DNA of 22,649 nt from DATDCV01 sp036524155 (GTDB taxonomy: Bacteria > Verrucomicrobiota > Verrucomicrobiia > Limisphaerales > UBA8199). This document shows positions 1 to 6,245 of this stretch, in pieces. Numbering within the stretch: the stretch's first letter is position 1; each line of letters starts with the position of its first letter. The DNA is taken from contig DATDCV010000570.1 of the NCBI GenBank assembly GCA_036524155.1, positions 1 through 22,649 on the forward strand. Direction: 5' to 3'. The notes beneath the pieces are model-generated. The model ran no database searches, had not been told where the DNA came from, and worked only from the letters and a program-made list of their open reading frames with translations. Made by a program: the position numbers and the translations under genes.

Positions 1-612
1 GCCTGGGCCCATGAGCTGGACTTCGTCCATCACCCACAAGCAATCACTGTTCAGCAACCCAAAGTGCATCGGCCAGCGATAGCGGCTCATGCCGTAGCCG
101 CGGTTGAGGGCTCGACTGAGGAGCATGTCCTGGGTGCCGATGAGGATGGCGGGCTTTTCAGGATAAATATCCCAATCGGCTTTCCTCGCGTCAATCTCCT
201 CGCCGCCCATCAAAATCACCGGAGACCGCTCCGCCAGCCACTTCATCTCAGCACTCTCGGGAAATTCCTCTGCCAGCCTCTTGAGCCATTCCGTCACGTT
301 CTCCCTCGTCTGCTCTACCAGCGTCCGCATCGGCAGACAGTAGACCAGCCGGCGAGGCCACTGCGCAGAGTTATTAGTTGAGGGCTGAGGTTTGAGGGGA
401 GGGACGCCCACGCGATTCCAAAGCCAGGCGAGCACAACAGCGGCGGTTTTGCCCAGGCCCGTCGGGACGTTGATGAGTAAGGAGGTGCAATCGCGGCCCC
501 TGGTGAGCGTTTCTGGTTTTTCGACCCGCGCATCATCCCCGCACGCCAAGCGGCACTGGTAGCGGTAGGACGAGTTGCCGGTGGCTGTTTTGAAGAATTC
601 ACAATAGTTCAT
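1..612 (-). CDS. cas3: Type I-G (I-U) CRISPR-associated helicase Cas3, N-terminal part
   Basis: The reading frame is open from an ATG at 612 to the left edge, giving 204 residues; the C-terminal part lies outside the window. Cas3 is the ATP-dependent helicase-nuclease that unwinds and degrades DNA targeted by Cascade. Visible motifs are Walker A (VPTGLGKT, residues 49-56), a PMRTLVEQT segment (94-102), a GTQDMLLSRALNRG segment (about 159-172) and motif II as DEVQ (196-199). The helicase begins directly at the N-terminus with no HD domain ahead of it. This fits the I-G/I-U (GSU0051-like) Cas3 architecture, in which HD is C-terminal. A GAGG ribosome binding site lies 5 bp before the ATG. Residues about 70-85 form a low-complexity insertion between helicase motifs. 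The other cas genes would lie to the left and cannot be seen, so the subtype rests on this fragment. Confidence 0.88.
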   Translation of the reverse strand, partial: MNYCEFFKTATGNSSYRYQCRLACGDDARVEKPETLTRGRDCTSLLINVPTGLGKTAAVVLAWLWNRVGVPPLKPQPSTNNSAQWPRRLVYCLPMRTLVEQTRENVTEWLKRLAEEFPESAEMKWLAERSPVILMGGEEIDARKADWDIYPEKPAILIGTQDMLLSRALNRGYGMSRYRWPMHFGLLNSDCLWVMDEVQLMGPG

Positions 613-649
613 GTTGCCTCAGAGTCCCCTCACCCCCCAATCCAACTGT

Positions 650-689
650 GGGGCTTTTGTGCCCCCTTTTCCCAATCCTGGCTGGGAAA
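650..689. other. Two small hairpins in the cas3 upstream region
   Basis: Two perfect inverted repeats lie just upstream of cas3. GGGGC/GCCCC (650-654 and 661-665) has a 6-base loop. TTTCCCA/TGGGAAA (668-674 and 683-689) has an 8-base loop. A third short stem, CCCGT/ACGGG, lies near 706-720. They fall between the small minus-strand gene ending at 803 and the cas3 start, so they could end the upstream transcript or lie in the cas3 leader. No clear U-tract follows them on the minus strand, and the function is uncertain. Confidence 0.35.
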
Positions 690-802
690 TCTTGCCTTGC
701 CACATCCCGTTCTGGACGGGTAGGTTCTCCGCGCGCAGCAGAGCGCGCCCCCTCTATGGAGCCTGAGTGTGAACCGAATTCTGGACTTTTGCTCGGCTCC
801 GG

Positions 803-1051
803 TTACCTGCTGAGGGCGAGAGCAACTCGCTTCGAATCCTTGGAAATCCCCTCGGGCAGCCAGACCTGCCAACTGCTCTCGCTGTTGTCCACCCGGAGGT
901 AAATCGTGGCTTCGCCCGGTGGATGGTCGCTGGGAGACTGGACGAAAAGGAAATCGGGGCCCATGTGTGTGATCGGGATCCGTGTCCCATTGACAGTAAG
1001 ATGCATCTCCACCTGCGCCGAATGTGCCCCGTAATTCTGGCTCGCTGACAT
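803..1051 (-). CDS. Small uncharacterised protein (82 aa)
   Basis: This small gene encodes 82 residues and has no named function. The chosen ATG at 1051 is preceded by GGGAAA about 8 bases upstream. An internal Met (codon at 1006) is an alternative start just before the core. The core reads LTVNGTRIPITHMGPDFL, then SDHPPGEATIYLRVD, then a WQVWLPEGI segment. The regular hydrophobic/polar alternation suggests a compact beta-rich domain and argues that this frame, not the overlapping ones, is translated. I recall similar short proteins in Planctomycetes and Verrucomicrobia, but assign no family. It has no signal peptide or membrane segment, so it is probably cytoplasmic. It lies upstream of cas3 on the same strand with a 190-bp gap, so a link to CRISPR is possible but unsupported. 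Confidence 0.6.
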   Translation of the reverse strand: MSASQNYGAHSAQVEMHLTVNGTRIPITHMGPDFLFVQSPSDHPPGEATIYLRVDNSESSWQVWLPEGISKDSKRVALALSR

Positions 1052-1368
1052 CGCATTTCCCGATTGACTGCACAGGCTGTTTCGCGAAGACCCCATCGTT
1101 TGCCCGCCCAATCCAGCATGCCGGGCCAGAGCAGTCCCATGGCGCCGTAAAGTACGACGCAAAATCATCTGACCTGGCTTGCATCGGATTGAGCCCGCTC
1201 ATAACAACTGCAACCGAATACAACCTCCGTCCCATACTGCGGATTCAAGGAGAGAAGAACCTTCCGCGCCTATGAGGCCGTCCTTCTGAATCCGTTCGTA
1301 ATCCTAACCACCGGCCACAACCGCGCAAGCCTAAACCCCGGCACAACAGCAGTTCTCATTCTGGGATT

Positions 1369-1471
1369 GTGGCGCGGGCGTCTCGCCCGCGGGTTCGGTC
1401 GACGTCCTGCCGATCGAAACTAAAAGGGGCGGGGACGCCCCATGAACTCGCAGGCGAGACGCCCGCGCCAC
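1369..1471. repeat. REP/BIME-like inverted-repeat element with 19-bp arms
   Basis: The arms GTGGCGCGGGCGTCTCGCC (1369-1387) and its exact reverse complement (1453-1471) flank about 65 bases. The arms contain GC-rich sub-palindromes. Translated in all frames, such elements give the 'GETPAP'-type spurious peptides common in verrucomicrobial annotations. No transposase lies nearby. This is most likely a non-autonomous REP-like element mobilised in trans. Confidence 0.7.
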
Positions 1472-1658
1472 GCCAAAGTGAAAATTGCTGCCAGCACAAA
1501 GTTCTACCTCCTGTTGCTGCCCGTCCCGCCTTGCACCATATGAAAAGAACGGAGCTGGCACCGGACATCCAGGGCAGCACTTCCCGCGGCTTCCCCGATG
1601 AATTCCCCATCCCCTACCGCCTGGCGTGTTACTCCTGCGAATTCCGGGCGCATTTGAA

Positions 1659-1703
1659 ACGCCAAAGGCGTCGTTCATACCACCCCAAGGTAACGCCCTG
1701 GGT
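1659..1703. repeat. Small palindromic element
   Basis: ACGCC-AAA-GGCGT (1659-1671) is a perfect small hairpin. CCAAGG and CCTGGG (1685-1702) form a second imperfect palindrome 13 bases later. Paired GC-rich hairpins of this kind are typical of dispersed intergenic repeats. Only one copy is visible in the window. Confidence 0.35.
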
Positions 1704-1717
1704 CCATTGCGTCTGCT

Positions 1718-1885
1718 GCTACGTTTTTGCACGGTGCTGCACTTTTGCAGGTCCTGCTACGTTTTTGCACCGCGCTGCTACGCTTCTGCAGGTGCTACAC
1801 TTTTGCTGCTACACTTTTGCACGTCGCAACCCGCGCGTGACTAGCCACTTCCGTAATCTGCTACGTTTTTGGCTACACTTTTGCA
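1718..1885. repeat. Eight copies of a 14-bp motif GCTACRYTTTTGCA
   Basis: Copies start at 1718, 1736, 1756, 1777, 1794, 1808, 1860 and 1872. Two main variants occur, GCTACGTTTTTGCA and GCTACACTTTTGCA, with occasional changes and one truncated copy (1860-1872). Spacing varies from 12 to 21 bases, apart from one 52-base gap. Spacers are 0-7 bases where copies are clustered, so this is not a CRISPR array. Confidence 0.8.
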
Positions 1886-1932
1886 TTCCCAACCCCTCTG
1901 CCCAGAGAAAAATATTTTCCCCCCCTCAAGGC

Positions 1933-2036
1933 TTTCAACGCTTCAACGTTTTAACGTTTTAACGCTCCAACGCTTCAACGCTTTAACGCTTTAACGCTTT
2001 AGCCCTTCAACGCTCCAACGCTTCAACGCTCCAACG
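1933..2036. repeat. 13-copy 8-bp tandem repeat, consensus CTTYAACG
   Basis: Thirteen contiguous units of exactly 8 bases run without a phase change. Variation is almost confined to the first four positions (CTTC, CTCC, CTTT, TTTT). The AACG half is constant except for one AGCC unit at 1997-2004. The period is not a multiple of three, so the array changes frame every unit and is not coding. Confidence 0.92.
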
Positions 2037-2088
2037 CAGCCTTCCCCCACCGGCCCTTCCCGCAGTATCGCCAGGCATCGGTACATAC

Positions 2089-2118
2089 CGCCAGATCACG
2101 CCAGATAACGCCAGATAA
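2089..2118. repeat. Three tandem copies of CGCCAGATAA
   Basis: Units at 2089-2098 (with C at position 9), 2099-2108 and 2109-2118 are contiguous. A related CGCCAGGCAT lies upstream at 2069-2078. The unit is unrelated to the neighbouring 8-bp and 14-bp families. Confidence 0.8.
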
Positions 2119-2172
2119 CACATAAAGTGCCACCCCACCACGTCCCGTTTGGCTCACGGGCGACGAAACCCT

Positions 2173-2212
2173 CAGCTTTTCAGTTTTCCGCTCTTCAGCG
2201 TTTCAGCGTTTT
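2173..2212. repeat. Weak 8-bp periodic repeat (TTCAGCGT-like)
   Basis: Two exact contiguous TTCAGCGT units (2194-2209) are preceded by decayed units such as CAGCTTTT and CAGTTTTC, with one phase shift. It looks like an older relative of the cleaner 8-bp array at 1933. Confidence 0.45.
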
Positions 2213-2452
2213 CTCGGTATCAGCTATTAACAGTTCTATCGGTTATTAACACCTACTCCCGCGTAATAACACTTCCTGCATTTTGCTTCGAACTGTTACT
2301 TCCCCCGGGCTCCCGAATCCCAGAGCTGGGCCGTGCTGGAGAAAAACATCTTCGTCCCGGCGCGCGGACTTCTGCTCTGTCTTTCTTTTTCAACAGGCAT
2401 GAATTGACTTCCCGCCTTGTCCTCATGCAACATATCGCGCGTTTTAGAGCAC

Positions 2453-4624
2453 ATGATGAAATCTTACTGTTATTCGGCTGTGGTAGCGGCAACTCTACTG
2501 GCATTTTCCAGCAACGTCTCCGGCGCAGAGCAGCCGCTCTGGACGGTGTATGAGACCCCGCGGGAATTCTTTGGGCGGGCGGATTTCGATGGGGACGGCA
2601 CAACCGACATCGTGATCGTCGACAAGGAAACCGGCAAGTACCGGCTGGGTTACTTGATGCAGACGGGGCTGTTCTCGTGGTCGGATTCGCGGCCCAGCGG
2701 CCTGAAGGGCATCACCGGCTTCACCATTGGCAAGCTCTTTGCCGACAAACCCGCAGCCATGGCACTGACCTCGCCCGACGCTAATGCGATCACTCTGCTG
2801 GACGCGGCGAGCCCCGTCGCGCCGGGCAAGGCCGTGACGGTCCCGTTCACGGCCGCGTTGGGCCCGAACCTCGTGGTCGCCGATGACGTCGGCGGCGCGG
2901 GCAATCAACCAACCATCATGGACCTGTACGTGGGCAGCATTTACAACGCACCGGACGAGAACCTGGCGACATTGCTGCGAAACGACGGAGCTGAATTTGC
3001 CAAAATTGAGGAAGAGGCTCTGCCTGGGCCGGCGGGCAAAGGGAACCGGCTGTCATTGAAGGCCGGGCAGCCGGAGGTGGTGTGCGAGCTGGTGACCGAA
3101 GCAACCGGGGACACGTTCCGGGCGGAGGATCTGAGTTCGGGCAAACCGGTGATGGCTGTTTCGCTGTCCAGTCTGCCGGCGGGGTCGGATTACGCTGTGG
3201 GGAATTTCCGCGGCGCGGAGTTTCGCGACTTCGTCTTCTACAAACCCGGCCAGAGCAAAGTGCTGGCGCGTCCAGTGGAAGAAACCGGCGGCAAGCTGCA
3301 GTTTGGCAAGGGTTCCGATTTCGACCTGGGTCAACCGGTTCAGCGCGTCGTGTCGCTGCCGACAGCCGCGCCGCAAAAGCTGCTCGTCATTTTCGGGGAA
3401 GGGGACAAGGCGACCGTATTCAACTTTGATGGAGTGAAAGCGCCCGATGCGGTTCAGACGCTGCAGGCCACAAACGACCAGTTCACTTGCGCCGCCAGCC
3501 TGCCGGAGGGCTTCGTAATCTTTTCGCAACCTGCCGGCGGCAAGCTCTCGACCAAATACCAAATGTACAAAAGCAGCGGGGAAACTTACGTTGCAGGACC
3601 GTATGGCAGTCTCCCCTCCCTGGCGGACAACGATAATTTCACAATTCCGGACATCCAGGCCCGCATCGCCGCCAACAGCAAGGAGCGCCAGGATTCGGAC
3701 ATGAAGCTCTACACCAACACGATCCCGGGCACGCGGGTCACTTACGTAATGGTGCCGATCCACGGCGGCGAGTTCACCATGGGTAGCCCGGATTCGGAAG
3801 TGAATCGCAAGCCGGACGAAGGTCCGCAGCACAAGGTCAAAATCGAGCCGTTTTGGATGGGGCAATGTGAGGTGACGTGGAACGAATACGAGTTGTTCAT
3901 GTATCCGGATGAGGAAAAGCGGATGCGCGGCACCAACCCGACTGACTCGTCCGGCGACAAGCTGGCCGACGCCGTGACCCATCCGTCCAAGCCGTATGTT
4001 GAGATGAGCTTCGGGATGGGCAAGGACGGTTACCCGGCGATCAGCATGACCCATCACGGCGCCAACAAATATTGCCAGTGGTTGAGCGCCAAGACCGGCC
4101 AGTTTTTCCGGCTGCCCACCGAGGCGGAATGGGAATACGCCTGCCGTGCCGGAACAACTACCGCCTACTTCTTCGGGGATGACCCCGCCAAACTGCCTGA
4201 ATACGGCTGGTTTGAACAAAACAGCGACTTCAAATACCAGAAGGTCGGGAAGAAGAAACCGAATCCCTGGGGACTGTACGACATGTGCGGTAACGTGCTC
4301 GAGTGGGTGTTGGACCAGTACGACCCTGAATACTACAAAGCCAGCGCCGCAAATGGCACGGTGCTGGAGCCTTGGAACAAAGCCACTAAACCTTATCCGC
4401 ACTCGGCGCGAGGCGGTTCGTGGGATGACGAGGCCAAGGCCTGCCGGAGCGCTGCGCGGCGCGGGTCCGAGCGCGCCTGGAAAATGACCGACCCGCAATT
4501 GCCGAAGAGCATCTGGTACCTTTCCGACGCCCAGTGGGTTGGGTTCCGCATCATTCGGCCGTTGAAGGTTCCGCCCCCTGAAGAAATGCAGAAATACTGG
4601 ACAAGCGGAACGGAAAGAGACTAG
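2453..4624 (+). CDS. Exported VCBS/FG-GAP plus SUMF1-fold (formylglycine-generating enzyme-like) protein
   Basis: This encodes 723 residues from the ATG at 2453; an adjacent ATG at 2456 and a non-preferred upstream TTG are alternatives. The N-terminus is a Sec signal peptide ending near VSGAEQ. A calcium-binding-type DFDGDGTTD motif of VCBS/FG-GAP repeats follows, with a beta-rich region to about residue 420. Residues about 431-708 form an FGE-sulfatase (SUMF1) domain: GGEFTMGS, FRLPTEAEWEYACRAG, WGLYDMCGNVLEWV, ARGGSWDDEAKACRSAARRG and WVGFRIIRP. True formylglycine-generating enzymes bind copper with two Cys. Here the first site is Asp659 in GGSWDD and only the second, Cys664, remains. It is therefore probably not a sulfatase-activating oxygenase and may be a binding or lectin-like member of the fold. 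The next gene is 65 bp downstream on the same strand with no terminator between, so they are probably cotranscribed. Confidence 0.88.
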   Translation: MMKSYCYSAVVAATLLAFSSNVSGAEQPLWTVYETPREFFGRADFDGDGTTDIVIVDKETGKYRLGYLMQTGLFSWSDSRPSGLKGITGFTIGKLFADKPAAMALTSPDANAITLLDAASPVAPGKAVTVPFTAALGPNLVVADDVGGAGNQPTIMDLYVGSIYNAPDENLATLLRNDGAEFAKIEEEALPGPAGKGNRLSLKAGQPEVVCELVTEATGDTFRAEDLSSGKPVMAVSLSSLPAGSDYAVGNFRGAEFRDFVFYKPGQSKVLARPVEETGGKLQFGKGSDFDLGQPVQRVVSLPTAAPQKLLVIFGEGDKATVFNFDGVKAPDAVQTLQATNDQFTCAASLPEGFVIFSQPAGGKLSTKYQMYKSSGETYVAGPYGSLPSLADNDNFTIPDIQARIAANSKERQDSDMKLYTNTIPGTRVTYVMVPIHGGEFTMGSPDSEVNRKPDEGPQHKVKIEPFWMGQCEVTWNEYELFMYPDEEKRMRGTNPTDSSGDKLADAVTHPSKPYVEMSFGMGKDGYPAISMTHHGANKYCQWLSAKTGQFFRLPTEAEWEYACRAGTTTAYFFGDDPAKLPEYGWFEQNSDFKYQKVGKKKPNPWGLYDMCGNVLEWVLDQYDPEYYKASAANGTVLEPWNKATKPYPHSARGGSWDDEAKACRSAARRGSERAWKMTDPQLPKSIWYLSDAQWVGFRIIRPLKVPPPEEMQKYWTSGTERD

Positions 4625-4689
4625 GCTGTAATGAATTCTTGGTGTCAAAATTCAACCGGTTCCGACTGAACACAAAACGAACGAATACG

Positions 4690-6027
4690 ATGAATCCCCC
4701 AAACTTAAATAACCACCAATCTCACTCCCGTCGCGACTTTCTCAAGACGACCTCTGCCGCGGTGGCGGGGGCCTCGGTGCTTGGCGGCCTGTCCATCGAA
4801 CGCGGCGCTTTTGCCGCCGGCAGCGACACGCTCAAAGTGGCGCTGGTCGGTTGCGGCGGCCGCGGTTCCGGCGCCGCCGACCAGGCACTCAGCACCAAAG
4901 CCCCGCTGAAACTCGTGGCCATGGCCGACGTCTTCAAAGATCGCCTCGAAGGCAGCCTGCGCGATCTCACTAACCGGCATAAAGATAAGGTCGATGTTTC
5001 CCCCGACCGCCAATTCATCGGATTCGACGCCTACAAGCAAGCCATTGCTCTAGCGGACGTGGTCATTCTGGCGACGCCGCCTGGCTTCCGCCCCATGCAG
5101 TTCGAAGAAGCCGTCAAGCAGGGCAAGCACGTCTTTACTGAAAAACCCGTCGGCACTGATGCGCCCGGCATCCGGCGTTTCCTGGCTGCGGCCGAACTGT
5201 CCAAGCAGAAGAACCTCAAAGTGGTGGTTGGTCTCCAGCGCCATTATCAGGAAGGTTACCGCGAGACCATCCAGCGCCTGCACGACGGCGCCATCGGCGA
5301 TATTGTTTCCATGCGGGCTTACTGGAACGGGTCGACCCCCTGGCTCAACCGCCGCGCCGATCTCGAAAAGAATTACGGTCGCAAGCTCACCGAGATGGAG
5401 TACCAGATGCGCAATTGGTACTACTTCACCTGGATTTGCGGCGATCATATCGTCGAACAGCACGTGCACAACCTCGACGTCATCAACTGGGTCAAGAAAG
5501 GGTACCCGGTCCGCGCCGAGGGCATGGGCGGCTGTGAAGTGCGCAAAGGACTCGACTACGGCGAGATCTTCGACCACCACGCCGTCGAGTTCGAATATGA
5601 GGACGGCTCCCGCCTGTTCAGTTTCTGCCGCCATATTAACGGCTGCTGGAACGCCGTCTCCGAACACGTCGTCGGGACCAAAGGAACTTGCGATGTGAGC
5701 GGTTATACCATCCGTGGGTCCACCCCTTGGCGCTTCAGGAGGGAAGGCGCACGCAACCCGTATCAGCAGGAGCATGACGAACTTTTCGAGGCCATCCTTG
5801 CCGACAAGCCGTTAAACGACGCTGAGAACGGCGCCAAGAGCACATTCACCGCTATCCTGGGCCGCCTCTGCACCTACTCCGGCAAGATGATCGAGTGGAA
5901 AGATGCCCTCAACTCCGACATTAACCTGTTCCCGGACACCCTTGCGTGGGACGCTAGTCCCAAGTCCCTGCCCGATGCCAACGGCCTCTATAAACTGGCC
6001 GTGCCGGGCCAATCCGTTTGCGTGTAA
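4690..6027 (+). CDS. Tat-exported Gfo/Idh/MocA family oxidoreductase
   Basis: This encodes 445 residues from the ATG at 4690, chosen because it places the twin-arginine signal (SRRDFLK, residues 13-19, then an Ala/Gly-rich stretch) at the N-terminus; the alternative TTG at 4639 would bury it. The Rossmann glycine loop is GCGGRGSG (54-61). The family's EKP motif is at 151-153 (EKPVGTD). EQHVHNLDVINW (about 246-257) supplies the conserved His and Asp of the C-terminal alpha/beta domain. Such enzymes oxidise or reduce sugars, inositols or their derivatives with bound NAD(P), and Tat export of the folded holoenzyme to the periplasm is usual in this subgroup. The substrate cannot be read from the sequence. 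A strong terminator follows 29 bp downstream. Confidence 0.93.
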   Translation: MNPPNLNNHQSHSRRDFLKTTSAAVAGASVLGGLSIERGAFAAGSDTLKVALVGCGGRGSGAADQALSTKAPLKLVAMADVFKDRLEGSLRDLTNRHKDKVDVSPDRQFIGFDAYKQAIALADVVILATPPGFRPMQFEEAVKQGKHVFTEKPVGTDAPGIRRFLAAAELSKQKNLKVVVGLQRHYQEGYRETIQRLHDGAIGDIVSMRAYWNGSTPWLNRRADLEKNYGRKLTEMEYQMRNWYYFTWICGDHIVEQHVHNLDVINWVKKGYPVRAEGMGGCEVRKGLDYGEIFDHHAVEFEYEDGSRLFSFCRHINGCWNAVSEHVVGTKGTCDVSGYTIRGSTPWRFRREGARNPYQQEHDELFEAILADKPLNDAENGAKSTFTAILGRLCTYSGKMIEWKDALNSDINLFPDTLAWDASPKSLPDANGLYKLAVPGQSVCV

Positions 6028-6055
6028 GCGAGCAGCTGGTTAGCTGAATTCCAGT

Positions 6056-6086
6056 GGCCGACCTCAACCGGTCGGCCGCTTTTTTT
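6056..6086 (+). terminator. Rho-independent terminator after the oxidoreductase
   Basis: A perfect 8-bp stem, GGCCGACC (6056-6063) and GGTCGGCC (6070-6077), encloses a 6-base loop. GC and seven Ts (6080-6086) follow. It ends the 2453-6027 transcript. It also shows that any reading frame opening at 6054 cannot be the real start of the next gene. Confidence 0.92.
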
Positions 6087-6136
6087 GAGATGCGGTGCTC
6101 GCCCGTAAATCGATCGCTCCTGACCTTCGGTGCTCC

Positions 6137-6236
6137 GCGCGCGGACTTCAGTCCGGAGCAGCCTCCGATGACGAGTTTCTGCCGCTTGCGAGCCACTCCC
6201 GCCCCTGGTCATTGCTGCGGACTGAAGTCCGCGCGC
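6137..6236. repeat. REP-like inverted-repeat element, 19-bp arms with nested palindromes
   Basis: The arm GCGCGCGGACTTCAGTCCG (6137-6155) is matched by its exact reverse complement at 6218-6236. Each arm contains its own palindrome (CGGACT..AGTCCG). The left arm is extended by TGCTCC/GGAGCA. Its first 13 bases recur at 2360-2372, which shows that the element is dispersed. It lies just before the likely start of the ApbE gene. Confidence 0.8.
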
Positions 6237-6245
6237 CGGTCGGCG

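Larger units (their letters stand above)
1052..2452. other. 1.4-kb non-coding, repeat-rich spacer
   Basis: No reading frame here resembles a real protein. The longest open frames run through repeats and read as low-complexity Arg/Pro/Ser-rich peptides. The stretch holds a REP-like inverted-repeat element (1369-1471), a pair of small palindromes (1659-1703), a 14-bp degenerate repeat (1718-1885), an 8-bp tandem array (1933-2036), a 10-bp tandem triplet (2089-2118) and a weaker 8-bp array (2173-2212). GCGCGCGGACTTC at 2360-2372 matches part of the REP-like element found at 6137. The start of the next gene's transcript must lie near the right end, but no convincing promoter is visible. Confidence 0.7.

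Noticed and set aside
630..1235. Minus-strand 201-codon open frame over the small gene at 803-1051
   Set aside because: It is Arg/Gly/Ser-rich with no domain, and it overlaps the better-supported 82-residue frame in another phase.
1369..1962. Plus-strand 197-codon open frame
   Set aside because: It runs through the REP-like element and the 14-bp and 8-bp repeats; the translation is repetitive low-complexity sequence with no family resemblance.
1718..2118. Possible CRISPR array close to cas3
   Set aside because: The repeat units are 8-14 bp with no unique 30-40 bp spacers, and the copies are imperfect. These are tandem or dispersed micro-repeats, not a CRISPR array.
2404..2436. TTGACT followed by an AT-containing hexamer before the gene at 2453
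   Set aside because: The -35-like TTGACT is good, but no -10 box with proper spacing is present, so I do not call a promoter.
3053..4648. Long antisense frame (531 codons) opposite the SUMF1-fold gene
   Set aside because: GC-rich genes often keep the opposite strand open. The sense frame has clear SUMF1 motifs and a signal peptide, and the antisense translation has none.
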